Positions 35,450 through 46,989 of a stretch of 64,000 nt of DNA are shown here, one piece after another (position 1 is the first letter of the stretch; each line of letters begins with the position of its first letter). Location of the stretch: the NCBI RefSeq assembly GCF_000276665.1, contig NW_004955472.1, forward strand, positions 6,963,793 through 7,027,792. The letters run 5' to 3'. The notes below the pieces were generated by a model that was not told the DNA's origin, did not search any database, and saw only the letters and a list, made by a program, of their open reading frames with translations. The DNA comes from Chinchilla lanigera. Its lineage: Eukaryota; Chordata; Mammalia; Rodentia; Chinchillidae. The translations under genes and the position numbers were made by a program.

Positions 35450-36600
35450 TACTTACACATCTATATTCACCTTCTCTCTTATCACGTTAAACTTTCTATC
35501 TCAGCTCTCTATTGGAGTTCTTTCTTTCCATCATTATTCAGTAAATTGATACTACCCGGAGGACTTTCTCACAAATCTCCCACGAAAACATTATCTACAA
35601 CTTCCATTTCTCTCCAACAGTAATCTGTCTTAATCATCACAGAAGAATTTCTCAAATAGCTTGCGACTATTACTTTGCCTCTGCTTCCTAGTTTGCCCTG
35701 TATCTCCCAGTTCCCATTCATAGAGCTAGCAGCTTTTGCTGAGGATCACTACTGATGCTTCTAAGGCTCAAATCACTGCATAATCTCTTTATCAGCCTCA
35801 ATCAGAAGTTTAACCCTTTCTACTCCACTATTAAATGTTTAAATTCCTCAAGCTTCAGTCCATGTTTGGCCCTCATTCCATGCTCCCTTCATGGCTAATT
35901 CCATCTACTTCTATGTCTTCGTTTATAGTCTGAAAATTTTCTTCAGTTCTGCATAACTCCTCCTCATCTTCATTGCCACTAATCTACCATCAGTTTTTCT
36001 CACAATTTTGCTGCATCCCCCTCCAACCAGTCTTCCTATTCCTTTTTGGAACCCATTACAATGTGCTCTCCATACCGTAGCTAGAGTGAAAGTTTTATGG
36101 ATCAGATCTGATTATGTCCAACCATTTTCCTTTCTGTGCGTCCTTTCTACACACAACTTTTCAAAGCATTTCATAGCTTTCCATATTTCTTAGGATAAAT
36201 ACCAAAAATACCTAATATTGCTTATAAAGCTTTCTATGCTCTGGTCCCTGCTTGTATTGGTACACTCCTTTCATGCTTCTCCCCTCAAGTTCTGTGACTT
36301 CACTATGCCACTATTATTCATGGTTAAATTTCTCAAATCTCCTATCCTTTCTCCCACCACAAGCTCTATACATACGTTCTTCAATCAGCTTGGAACCCAA
36401 CGGCCTCTATCTCCTTTCATGTAGTAAATAATTTGTCAAGACTTAGCTTGAAGCTTAATTTTAAATTTTTCAGATAAGATTTCAGCAATAACTGGACTCT
36501 TCTCCCTAAATTCTGTTTGAAGTCAAAAGTGATCATTGCTCTAATTATGTTCCTCAGCATCCAAAAGCAGCTATACTGAAAATTATGAAGAGGGATCATT
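35450..36600 (+). repeat. LINE-2 (L2) fragment
   Basis: The order matches L2: 'cttcattgccactaatctaccatc', 'ccaaccagtcttcctattc', 'caatgtgctctccataccgtagctagagtgaaagt', 'gatctgattatgtccaacc', 'agctttctatgctctggtccctgc', 'tcaagacttagcttgaagctt'. It is decayed and noncoding. Confidence 0.65.
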
Positions 36601-36604
36601 GAAT

Positions 36605-37110
36605 GTGGACCTAATCCCAGGTGGGGTAAACTGTCTTACAGAGTTCAAGTAATATCCTGTAACACAAGTATATGCATGAGCCAGTAGTCAATATGTGATG
36701 TCTTTTCACCCACAATCAGAATATCATAACTAGGAAACCAAAGATAAAGATGTAGATAGTACCTCTTGATATTACATTTAGTCATTTGCATTCAAAATAT
36801 TTGCCTCTTCATCACATACGTAGAACTCTTCTAGTTCACAAGTTAAGTGTTCAAGGGAAAGGCACTTATTTCTGCTATGGCAAAGAAGGGACATTTCCAC
36901 CATGGCTCAGATAATATTTCAAAAAAATGAAATCTGCATTACACCATGAACATTTGGGGACAATAAGCCTTATATGAAAAGCAGGACTATGAGCTTGCTT
37001 GAGTGATCAACCCTGATGATAGCAGGAAGTGTTGTTGGCCAAACAGAGTTTGAATCCACAGGGTACCCTAAACCACATCATGCTTCACTCTGCTTACCAT
37101 AAGGGCTGAC
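36605..37110. other. Intergenic sequence, nothing recognised
   Basis: No gene or repeat identified. Confidence 0.4.
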
Positions 37111-37129
37111 TTTTAAAAACTACACATGT

Positions 37130-37224
37130 TGAGGCTGGAGATTTAGCTCAGTGGCACAGCACCTGCCTGGCAAGCAGGAGGTAGTGAGTTCAATTCCGCA
37201 TACTGGAAACACCCCCCCCCAAAA
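37130..37224 (+). repeat. ID SINE with 15-bp target duplication
   Basis: GAGGCTGGAGATTTAGCTCA ... GTGAGTTCAATTCCGCATAC with a C-rich then A tail. AAAAACTACACATGT flanks it at 37115-37129 and 37225-37239. Confidence 0.93.
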
Positions 37225-37239
37225 AAAAACTACACATGT

Positions 37240-38410
37240 AAATACACAAACTTTGTACTTTTGAGAATGAATGTTTAGATTACTATGAGGCAAAGAAATG
37301 ACTTTCTGAGATGTTGAACAGATAAAAAAGGATGCAGAGAAGTAATAACTAGGCATGAAAATAGTTAATACCCCTTAAGGCCACAGGACTTGCTGTAGAA
37401 CAAGATAGTGCATCTGCCTATGTGTCTTTGTTTGTATCTCTTCATTTCCTTTACCTCACTACTTATATTATTAGGTATGTGGCTGGTGGTAAATTTTCCC
37501 CTTTAATCTATAAATTGCAGGATTTTGAGGTGGATTCATGACAGAGCAGAGGGAAATTAGCCATCACTCAGAGATTCTGGATATGAAGAATGGAAATACC
37601 ACATCGCACCCGAACACGTTCGGAGATGGACATTTCTAATACTTCACCTATCCATCGATCTAACAATGCACAGCTCAAATAATACACATGTACCTATGGC
37701 AATTCACAAAGTGCTATGTCAGCAGAGGTGGCTTTCAAGGATTGATTCTTGAGGTTTCTCCAATGAGTTATAGCAAGACTTTGTACTGTGTAGGTAAAAG
37801 ATGGGAACTTTATGTTTACTTGTGCCCTTGCCCAAGCAAGGACAAGAACTTCAGCAGCCCATAATTATATTTTCTGTCTCTTAAATCATGACCGTTTTCA
37901 TATGAGTGCCAAATACTCTGTTTCAATTCTTGCGTGTTTTATGGTTGGTGGTTATTTCTGCAAAGGAATGTGGCTCGGTAACCTCATGATAAATTCCAAC
38001 AAAATTTCCTGCATTTTTAATAAACAGTAAAATCTGAACTGCAGGTAGAGGCATGATAGGAATCAACATGTAATTTCCAGACACACTGTTGTGTTCTCCA
38101 TATGTGCAGAGACAATGTCATTTCAGTAACGGGATTTTATATATGAAAGTTTTATCCCTGTAAGCCAAAACTAAATGTGGGTGGTTTTGTAGCTGTTGTA
38201 GCTGGCACCCTGAGGTTCTAAGGGAGAAAGCCTACATGTTAACAGTACTTTCACTTTTCTCAAAGAAATTAGAAATTAGAAATTAGAATCAGGGACAAAT
38301 TTTTTTTTGTGTGAGTAAAAGTGTTTTTTTCTAAATTGTGTTAGTGAACAAAGGAAAATAAGAAACTTGTATATAATCTCAGACCGTAAAAGTGCTCAAA
38401 ATATGTGGGG
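37240..38410. other. Intergenic sequence, nothing recognised
   Basis: No gene. A 7-bp tandem (AGAAATT, three copies) lies at 38264-38287. Confidence 0.4.
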
Positions 38411-38419
38411 ACAAAATTA

Positions 38420-38536
38420 GGGCTGGGGATTTAGCTCAGCAGCACAGTGCCTGCCTGGCAAGCACAAGATCATGAGTTCAGTTCCTGGTACCAGAAGAAA
38501 AAAAACAAAACAAAAACAAACAAACAAAAAAACCCC
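38420..38536 (+). repeat. ID SINE with target duplication
   Basis: GGGCTGGGGATTTAGCTCAG ... CATGAGTTCAGTTCCTGG, then an A-rich CAAAA tail. ACAAAATTA flanks it at 38411-38419 and 38537-38545. Confidence 0.93.
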
Positions 38537-38547
38537 ACAAAATTAAT

Positions 38548-38830
38548 GGCATTCATTTATTGAACACCTAGTATGAATCAGACCCTGAGAATTCATCCTT
38601 AGAATACAGTAAAACAAAACAAACTATTATTTAAAAACAGTAACAATAACATTGTGTTAAAAAACTAAAGACAATTCCCAAATAAAGAAATAATAATGAT
38701 TATGGCCTATTGGCAAGCTAGAAAATTATACAATCAATAAAAAGGATAATTTTGAGGACTATATAGGTACACCTGCTTAGTCATGATAATGTGTTAAGAG
38801 AGAAAAATAAAACATTTAGAATGTCACAAT
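38548..38830 (+). repeat. Ancient mammalian-wide repeat, family uncertain
   Basis: 'ggcattcatttattgaacacctagtatga' and 'gaatacagtaaaacaaaacaa' recall a very common old mammalian repeat with 'tattgagcacctactatgtgcc'. The remainder is A-rich and diverged. Confidence 0.4.
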
Positions 38831-40169
38831 GTGTTTTTACTATGACATCAGGGACCAGTGAAGGCTAGGTCATACAGTACAAGAAAACAAAAATTGTTTT
38901 GGGAGGAGTCGTAGTGAAATTAAAGTTTTCTTTTTGGTTTTCAGAGCTTAATTGAATATCGTCGCTTCATAACATGGTCAATTACAAATTATAAAGTACC
39001 TAATAATCACAGAGTACTCTCAGAGCCATAGAGCACTGGCATTTCTTAGCAGGGAGGAGAGGAAGGTAAGGAGTATGAGGTAAAATCCTGCCACTATGGC
39101 ATTTGGGTCTCTCATGGATTAAAACCAGCACATTACAAACATTAGAGAATACTGCAAGAACCTCTGTCACGCTGAGGTCATGGGAGAAAGTAGACGAGTG
39201 TAAACAGTCCGGAAGGGCTTGCAGGAGGAGAAAGAATATCTCCTGGGCATTAAAGAATGCGGAAGTCTGGAGGGGCTGAGGCGGGCAGGGTGACTCAGAC
39301 GGGCCAGAAACACGGAGCAAAGGCAGCAAAGAATCGTGGCAGCACCGCATTATCTGCCCGTGCTCCCAAGAGACACAGTCATAGACAATGGAAGAAGAAA
39401 GAGCACCCAGATCAGAGAAGATGAGGAAGTGGGAGATTAGGCTCTATTTCTAATTCCACCTCAGAAACATCAATAACTGACAGAATGAGAGCATTTGGGG
39501 TGTTTTCTTATGTGCTTCTCAACCAAGACTTCTGTATTTCCACCCTATGGACTTTCTAATCACTAGTATCTAAGCAGGTGCTCAATTGGTGTTGGTTGTG
39601 AGAGAGAAGTGTACTGCGAGCATGCCCTCTGCTGTGCAGGACGAGGTATCTGAAGGACTGTGCCGCGAGAAGTGTGCACTTCCTGAGACTGGCATGCTTG
39701 CATGGGTCCTCCCTCGTGCCCACAAGGGCTCCTGCAAGGCTGGTGGGGCCCATGGGGCAATGAGCAAAGATGTCACAAGCTGGATCGTCTTGCTGAAGTT
39801 GTAAATACCACAGGAAAGACGACTTAAAACTTGTCGGTCCAGCTGGTAGCAGATAAAAAATGGGGCAGGACTCTAGAAAAAAGTCCATTCCTCAATATAA
39901 ACTCACATCAGTCTGTCAGCACTAAAGTCCTAACTCTACCCCTGAAGTCCCATTCCTTTTCTACTTTTCAAGGCCTAGCCTTTTCCTTCCACCAACTTCC
40001 CTACCAGATAAGAAATAGACAAGAAAGATCCAGGTAGATGGGGGTTGACACATACTTTCCTTACGAAAAAGCTGATACTGGAAGTATGGTTTAAATTCGT
40101 CTGCAACAGAGTCCTAATGGTTTGAATGAAAGTCAGAAGATTTGCCCATATAATAAAACTTATCCCCTG

Positions 40170-40170
<1 letters not shown>
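38831..40170. other. Intergenic sequence, no gene
   Basis: Includes a GC-richer block at 39560-39800 with overlapping frames on both strands that match nothing known. They are probably chance. Confidence 0.4.

Positions 40171-40205
<35 letters not shown>
40171..40205. repeat. (CA)n microsatellite
   Basis: Uninterrupted CA run. Confidence 0.97.
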
Positions 40206-40207
<2 letters not shown>

Positions 40208-40467
40208 AAACTGCAGTACGGAGAGTGTGGGGTATGCGCTCCCTGCAGGCAGGCAGAATACTAAAGAAGGTAAGGGAAGAAGGCTAAGGGTGAAGGTACA
40301 CGTGCCTGTTTCCCCCCTTAAGCTTACAAGTCAGTTGGTCACTCCATTTGCCCTTGGAAAAGTGAATCAGTGAGAAGGAGAGGGCTACGGTCTTAGGTTG
40401 GCAGGGGTTGGCAGGGGTTGAGAATTAGTACAGAAAAAGAGATTTTCAACTCCTTCCTCAGTTACAT

Positions 40468-41265
40468 GTTTATTAGCCTGGTTTTCATTCTTGTGGTGAA
40501 ATACTTAAGGCACGCTATGTATAAAGAAAAATAAGTTCCTTTGGCTTACAGTTTGAGGAGCAGAAAGTTATTATGGTTCATACATTGTGTCAACCTAGGG
40601 AGTCTAGAAGTTTGGCTAAGTGACTCAGCAGGAAGCCAGGGTGCTTACTTTGTATACATCCTGAGCCTGTGGAAGAGGAGGGCAAAGATCATGTGACAGC
40701 TACATGCCCCTTAGGTGGGGGTAGCCTGTTTACAATGTAAGGCAGTGAAAGAAGCTGCTCGCCCCAATTCCTCCAGTTTGCTCTGGCTGTCTGCTGTTCG
40801 GCTGCCATTCCCCCCTTTGCTCTTGTTGCTTTGCTACCTTCTGCCTCGGAGCCAGCCAAGTATGGACTGAAACCTCCACAAACTGTAAGCTAAATAAACC
40901 TTTCCTTCCTTCATTTTGGGCGTTGGGTATTTTGTCTCAGCAACGAAAGAAAAGTAACCAAGACAAAAGTCTAGACAGCTTAGTGCCAGTTCTGATGAGG
41001 GCCTGTTAGCAGATCACAGTGGTGTCAGCCTCTGTGAGGAGGAGACATCACATGGTGAGAGGAGGTTGAGACTTGGAGGGCCAGGCTTGCCCTTTCAATA
41101 ACAATACGCTCACAAAATACTACCAAAGCATCCTTGAGAGCTATATTATTCCCTTCCTCAATGACCTCCCACTAGAGCCCACCTCTGAACCACTCCACAC
41201 CACCTCCCACACTGGGAAACAGGCTTCCAACATGTGTGCTGTTGTGAGAGATCCAAACCATAGCA
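40468..41265 (-). repeat. MaLR-like LTR (outer), split by a second LTR
   Basis: The left part resembles the complement of the same LTR class ('cctggttttcattcttgtggtgaaatactt...ttggcttacagtttgaggag') and the right part ends 'gagagatccaaaccatagca'. The two halves are separated by the insertion at 40569-40965. Outer ends are approximate. Confidence 0.65.
40569..40965 (+). repeat. MaLR-like LTR (inner) with perfect target duplication
   Basis: Begins TATTATGGTTCATAC and ends GTAACCAAGACA, with AACTGTAAGCTAAATAAACC as the poly(A) region. AAAGT flanks it at 40564-40568 and 40966-40970. It is inserted in an LTR of opposite orientation. Confidence 0.85.
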
Positions 41266-41324
41266 CCGTGTCTGGACAACAGTTTTCCAAACATGTCTGT
41301 AGAGCAGATGACCTGGAAAGGGAT

Positions 41325-41990
41325 GCTAGAACATATTTATCCTCATAGATATTGCTAAATTTCCCTCCAAAAAGGTTATGCCAATTTCCCCCCAGCAACA
41401 GTCTGAAGGTTTCCATTAACTACCTTCTCACCACCAGCTTTTTATATTAAACATTTTCATTCTTTCTCATCTGATAGGGAGGAGAGGAATAATATCTCAT
41501 TGTTATTTTCATTTCCTTTTCCCTAATTATGAATGAAGTTGACCTTCAGTTTTTGTTTGTTTTTCACTATTTGCTTTATTTCTTTCTAGATTGCTTTTTG
41601 TGTGCTTTCCCTGTGTTTAAAGTCACCCGTGTTTTCATTAAGGATTTGGATGACCACTTAGTGACCTAAGGAACTTAGTCATTTGTCTTATGTGTTGAAA
41701 AATTTTTCCTCTTTTACTATTACTATCTTTAAACATTTTGTGGCTATTACACAATTTTCAACTTGTATGTATGTAAATGCATCAATGTCTTCTGGACATT
41801 TTAAGAATATAATACTTACTTCTGGGTGGCTTATCCAACTGAGCACAAGTAGCATGAGGTAGATGGAATTGAATTTTTTCTCTGAAAACTTATCAGTAGG
41901 TAATCTTCCTATCTGTTTAGACTGTATTCTAGGTTTCCACCAAGGGTAAGGAGTAGGCTTCGGGGTATCTACCATCTTTTACACAACACA
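41325..41990 (-). repeat. Ancient L1 fragment, antisense
   Basis: 'attgctaaatttccctccaaaaaggttatgccaatttcc', 'catctgataggg', 'atatctcattgttattttcatttcc' follow the complement of the mammalian L1 ORF2 3' region. Confidence 0.7.
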
Positions 41991-42590
41991 GCAGAGTTTG
42001 TCTGCTCTGGTAATAATGTTCTAGGCAAGACTCAGTCTAGGTGGGGAGGGGTTCTCAATTTAGTGAAAAATTGGAACTCACTTGTCTATTAAGCTATGGT
42101 TTAGAAATCTAGACAATGCTACCCTACTCCACTCGAAAGCCAAACTATATAGGCAAGCTATCTGTTGAAAATAAGTTTCCTTTACCTACTCCTGTCCCAC
42201 CCTCGCTTCCCACTTGCAGTGTAGTTAATATTCACTCTTCTGGTGGAGGAGGGCACATGACTCCAAACTGGGGCTTTACACATCTACATACATTGCACAT
42301 TTCCCCAGTTGTCTGATGAGGCACCAGAATAAAAGGAGCAGAGTTAGGGTGGAAGGAAAGCCAAATGATCTCAGCCCCTACCATTGGAGACTCTTATCTG
42401 GCAGGCAGAAATAGCTGCGGGAGAAGCCAGCCACCTGGACTGGAATCTCGTCTGGCAGGGATGCCAGGCTCCAACTTCTAAGCTCCTGGCAGCCGCTGCT
42501 GATGTTAGGAGATTCCTAAAAAAAAACTACAGTTTATTAATTTGCATCGGGCTTGACAGTGAACAAAGCACCATCATATGCAAAATTTTC
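41991..42590. other. Intergenic sequence, nothing recognised
   Basis: No gene or repeat identified. Confidence 0.4.
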
Positions 42591-42594
42591 TATA

Positions 42595-42660
42595 ACATAG
42601 TGACAATAGCACTGGATTTAAAATCAGAAAATGTGGCTTCCCCTCTAATTCTGGGCCACA
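42595..42660 (+). repeat. MIR core fragment
   Basis: 'aatagcactggatttaaaatcagaaaatgtggcttcccctctaattctggg' resembles the MIR start 'agagcactggacttggagtcagaagacctgggttc'. Confidence 0.4.
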
Positions 42661-43365
42661 GGGCACAATGAACAATAACCGTAAAAGAAAGAAAAGATGT
42701 ACTGGACTCTAATTAAAGTTAGAGATGTCAGATTATTTTTGCTCTTTCTTTAAAATACGTTACTGATTAAAGTAAAATTTTCAACATAATATCACGAGCG
42801 TTAAGTGAGTCCGCTGTGGATACAATTGGGTACTTTCTAATCTGACACTTTCTTTTCATTGGGATGTTTTGATTATATACATTTAATATAATTATCAATA
42901 TAATATACTTTATATGTACTATAATGCTATTTGTTCTGTATTTCACCTATCAGTTTTTGATTCTTCTCTGTTTTTCTGCTTTCTTTTACACTAACTGAAC
43001 ATTTTCTTCTAAGATTCTGTTTCTTCTTCACTATTGACTAATCAACTTTGACTTTATGTTTCAATGGTTATGCTTTGCTTTACCTTATGAGGCTTTTCTG
43101 CACCTCAGTTTTACTTCAAAAATATGGCCATGTAAAATAAATGAACTCTAAAGCCTATATTTCCTCTCTACCCCAACCTTCAAGCTATTACTGTCATACA
43201 TTTTACTTTTATTTATGTCATAAAGCTCATGACATTGTTTAGTTTTTAAAAAGTTTGTAAATACAGAAATATTTAATAAAATATTTTCACATCAAATCTA
43301 GCAATACATAAAGATAGTATTACATCGTTGTCAAGGAAGATTTACCCCAGAAATGTTGGGTACAT
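42661..43365. other. AT-rich intergenic sequence
   Basis: Nothing recognised. Confidence 0.4.
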
Positions 43366-43460
43366 GTTATAGTTTACATCTGAAAATGTCCCCCAAAAGC
43401 CTCACACATTCAGAGGTGGAACTCTGAGAAGGTGATTGCCTGATGACCAGAATCGTGGAA
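43366..43460 (+). repeat. MaLR-like LTR, 5' fragment
   Basis: TGTTATAGTTTACATCTGAA then ATGTCCCCCAAAAGCCTCAC is the start of an LTR of the same broad class as those at 34.0, 40.6, 44.2 and 55.2 kb. Only the first 95 bp or so remains. Confidence 0.6.
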
Positions 43461-43781
43461 AGAATTGAGTTTGTGAACCAAGGTACCACTGTATATAAGA
43501 TTGACATGCAACATCAATTATATTTATGTACCCTAGGAGTATATTGAAAAATCCAATTAAAAGAACAATTTTATCTGCAATCTTAATTCCAAAAGTGCCA
43601 CATACATATTGAGGAATAAATTTAACCAAAGAATTGTAAGACTTGTGGATGATTATAAAACTCTATGACTAAAGAAGATTTTGATAAATGGAGAAATAGA
43701 CCATAGTTCTTACGAGTTTGAAGATTCAGTGTTGCTTAGATGCCAGTCCTTCCCCAAATTACCTCCAGAATCAATGCAGTC

Positions 43782-43926
43782 TTTTTTTTTGAGACAGGGT
43801 TTCACTATGCAGTTCAGGCTGGCCTTGAACTCACTTTGCAGCCCAGTCTGGCCTAGAATTCACAGTGATTCTCCTGCCTCAGCCTTCAAAGTGCTGGAAT
43901 TAGAAGCATCTGCCATCACACCCAGA
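43782..43926 (-). repeat. B1 SINE
   Basis: Poly-T head, then GAGACAGGGTTTCACTATGC, TTCAGGCTGGCCTTGAACTC, CTCCTGCCTCAGCCTTCAAA and AGTGCTGGAATTAGAAGCAT, the complement of a 7SL-derived B1 with its internal duplication. Confidence 0.9.
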
Positions 43927-44169
43927 TCAGTGAAATTTTAAACACTTCCTCTAAGACTTTTGTTGAAGTTGACAGCCCAGTTCTAAAATTTACATGGAAA
44001 TGGCAAAATAGCTAAAGCCCTCTTCAAGGAGAAAAATAAAATCATAAGACAAACATTTTCTGATATCAAGACTTACTATGAAGTTACAGGACAGTGTGGT
44101 TTTGTCCTAGGGATCAATAATGTGATTCAAAGAACAAAACAGAATCTAGAAACCTGCCCACATTTATAT

Positions 44170-44547
44170 TGTCTTACTTTTCTCCTTGCTGAGACAAAAC
44201 ACCTAACACCCAAAGTTAAGGGAGGAAAGGTTTATTTAGCTAATAGTTTATACCAGTTTCAGTCCATACTAGGCTGGCCCCAAGGTAGGGTGCCAACCCT
44301 TCATGGCAGCAGAAGATAGCAAAGCAACAAGTGAGAAAGAGCGAGACGAGCCTCTTTCTGTGCCTGACTCTGTATCCAGTCTACTGGGATTAGGGCGGTG
44401 CTGATCCAATCAGTGGACTGATCCCACAGTCACCCACCCTTAATCCCAGCCTTGCGCCAGGAATGACACTCTAGATTCAACCACTTATGAAAAGAACTCT
44501 ATGACCACATGAGGCTTTGGGGAGACATCTAGACACAAACCATAACA
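44170..44547 (-). repeat. MaLR-like solo LTR with perfect target duplication
   Basis: TGTCTTACTTTTCTCCTTGC ... AAACCATAACA, flanked by TATAT at 44165-44169 and 44548-44552. Same class as the 33992-34341 copy, with extra sequence in the middle. Confidence 0.87.
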
Positions 44548-44598
44548 TATATGATTGTTTGATTTTTGACAAAGGCAAATCACAGGTAAATCAGTCTT

Positions 44599-44729
44599 AA
44601 GGGGCTATTTTTGTTGTTGCTGTTCCTCTTTTTTTTTTTTAATATTTTCTTTTTTGGTACTGGGAATCAAACTCAGGGCTTTGCGCTTGCCAGGCAGGCA
44701 CTGCACTGCTGAGCTACATCCCAGGCCCA
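44599..44729 (-). repeat. ID SINE with 12-bp target duplication
   Basis: Complement of the ID body (GGTACTGGGAATCAAACTCA ... GCTGAGCTACATCCCAGGCC) with a long T-rich head. TAAATCAGTCTT flanks it at 44587-44598 and 44730-44741. Confidence 0.93.
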
Positions 44730-44983
44730 TAAATCAGTCTTTAGAAGTGATGCTAGACAACTGTCCATAAGAAGTAAACTCTGACAACTACCTTACCTAC
44801 CTTATGGAGAAGGATCATAGACCTCGATGTGAATAATAAAATTAGAAATCTTCCAGAAGAAAATAAGATTACTGCTTGAATACAAGAGCTATTTCAACAG
44901 GACACAGAAAGTAACAGCCATAAAAATAATATATTTGACTTTCTCAAAATTAAAACTTCTCATTGGAAGACACCATTAAACGA

Positions 44984-45155
44984 GCATAGCGTTACATGCT
45001 TGTAATCGCAGGGCTCTGGGAAGCTGAGTCAGGAGCTTGTGGGTCTCTGAGCCTACCCTGGACAATTTAACAACTTAATGAGATCGTGTCTCTAAATAGC
45101 TCAGTATGCAGCTCAGCGTGAATGCCTTGGGTTCAATTCCAAATGCCACAAGAGA
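44984..45155 (+). repeat. B1-ID dimeric SINE, diverged
   Basis: The B1 half is 'gcgttacatgcttgtaatcgcagggctctgggaagctgagtcagg'. The ID half is 'gtatgcagctcagcgtgaatgccttgggttcaattcc'. The junction lies near 45095-45105. Confidence 0.65.
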
Positions 45156-45649
45156 GTGAGAAAGGATGGATGGGTAGAGGCGTGGAGAAGAAAGGAAAGA
45201 ACAGCGCAGAACCATTAAGCAAATAGACAACAGACAGACTGGGAGGAAATATTCACAAAACATGTCTGACAAAGACTGATACTAAAGGTAAATGAGAAAT
45301 TCCTGTAACAACAATAAAAGACAATTCAAAATTTGAATGTTTTTGCTTTGATTTGTTCATGTTTGTGATACTGGTCTGCTGCTAGTGTTCTGTTTTTTGT
45401 TTGCTTCTCAGGTACTACCCTCTTTAAAATTAAAAAAAAAAATGGAGAGAAATCTGAGACACTGTGAAAATAAGATGTGAAATGGCCAATAAGCACATTA
45501 CAATGTGCTCAGTGCAATGATTTTTTCGTAAAAATGTACTTTAAAACCACACCAATATAGTATCATACACATCAGACTGGCCAGACTAACTCAAATTAGA
45601 GAGACTAGCAACTCTAATTACTGGAGGATGTATAGCAACTAGAACTCAA

Positions 45650-45663
45650 TATATGTATATATG

Positions 45664-45695
<32 letters not shown>

Positions 45696-45707
45696 TATAT
45701 ATGTATA
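45650..45707. repeat. (TA)n/(CA)n/(TA)n compound microsatellite
   Basis: TATATG, TA, CA and TA blocks in series. Confidence 0.95.
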
Positions 45708-46215
45708 CCCAAACCATAAAATTATGTCTCCAATGATTCTTATAGAAGAAAGTTCATAATGAATTTATTGTACTAGCTATAAACTCAAAGTAGCCCAGAT
45801 GTCTATTAACGGAGAACATACAGTTTTAAACTCTACTATACGCATACACAATGAATTACCACTCGGTGACAACAAGGAGCACATTTCAAGACTAGAACGC
45901 CAAATTAAAGAATAATTTCACAAAAGAGTGTATACTGTATGGTCCCACTGACAGGAACTTGTAGAACAGTCAAAAGTAATGTATGATAAACAAAAGAAGA
46001 TAAGGATTCCCTCTGGAGGCAAGCCCACAACTTGGAAAAGGCATGAAAGAACTTTCCGGGCGATTGGCAAAGTTCTGTACCTAAACTGTAGTTTGGGCCA
46101 CATGAGCATATTAATTTCTTAAAAGTCATATTAATACAGTTCAGACCTGCACATTTCACTATAAATTTATCTAAATAAAAACACTTTTGAAATATTAGAT
46201 TATAGTTAATGCTAT

Positions 46216-46795
46216 GCATACTGATACATGTAGGAGTAATTTGTGCTAATATCTGTAACTTACATTGAAATGCACCAAAAACAATTAATGAATGGCTGGA
46301 GAATGGAAAGATGCTTTTTGGTCTTTATATTTTTATTAGTACATGCTGGTATTGTTTACATTACTTGTGAGGAGTCGACATGTGTACATAACATCTTCAT
46401 TATTTTTTATCCTCTTCCTTTCTTAGATGGACAGGTATGTGATAAAGCAGATACTCTCAAATGTTAATAACAGACTTGGGAGGTGAACCTTGAAAGTTTT
46501 TCAGAATATAATAGTAGAAAAATCAATGCATAGGAGAACCCTCTATCAACTTCAAAGTACTAAACAAAATATGTAATTCCTACTATCTCACTTAATTCCT
46601 ATCACCTTCTGATTCTGAGAATTAGACGACTATCTCATACAGAAAAATACCTTGATTAGCCAAGTAATAACCTGACACTGTCGTGAGTTTTCAGAGAAAA
46701 CTCTTGAGGTAAGATGACGAAAGTAATGATCAGAATGGTAGTTCTTTCCTCAAAGAGCAGAGTATCACACATTCCTTCTACAATATCTAATGTCC
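46216..46795. other. Intergenic sequence, nothing firm
   Basis: A weak MIR-like patch near 46560-46680 could not be confirmed. Confidence 0.35.
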
Positions 46796-46799
46796 TAAA

Positions 46800-46985
46800 A
46801 CTTACAATTTAAATTCCTACTATGTGTCACTTTACAAGAATCTTTTGTACTTTACTTAGTACAATTACCTTTTAAGATAGATGCTATTCTCTTTTGCAAC
46901 TGAGAGAATTGAGTTTCCTGTCGAAGTCCTACAACTGGCGTGGGATGTTCACAGGATTTTAAACTCAGGCAATCAGCCTCCCAAA
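46800..46985 (-). repeat. MIR SINE (antisense)
   Basis: 'cctactatgtgtcactttacaagaatc', 'gatgctattctcttttgcaactgagagaattgag', 'gaagtcctacaactgg' and 'ttttaaactcaggcaatcagcctcc' follow the complement of MIR. Confidence 0.6.
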
Positions 46986-46989
46986 TAAC

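Larger units (their letters stand above)
43510..46215 (+). repeat. Ancient L1, ORF2 to 3' UTR, riddled with insertions
   Basis: Collinear L1 segments can be followed from 'gaggaataaatttaaccaaag' through 'gttctaaaatttacatggaaatgg', 'tgtttgatttttgacaaagg', 'catagacctcgatgtgaataataaaa', 'gatgtctattaacggag', 'gagtgtatactgtatggtcccac' to a 3' UTR ending near 46215. Interruptions are a B1, a MaLR LTR, an ID and a B1-ID dimer, plus a TA/CA repeat. It has no open frame. Confidence 0.7.

Noticed and set aside
37606..37622. CCGAAC-AC-GTTCGG inverted motif
   Set aside because: Arms of only 6 bp in intergenic DNA; likely chance.
39556..39888. Overlapping frames on both strands in a GC-richer block
   Set aside because: No recognisable motif, and all three phases are open by composition.
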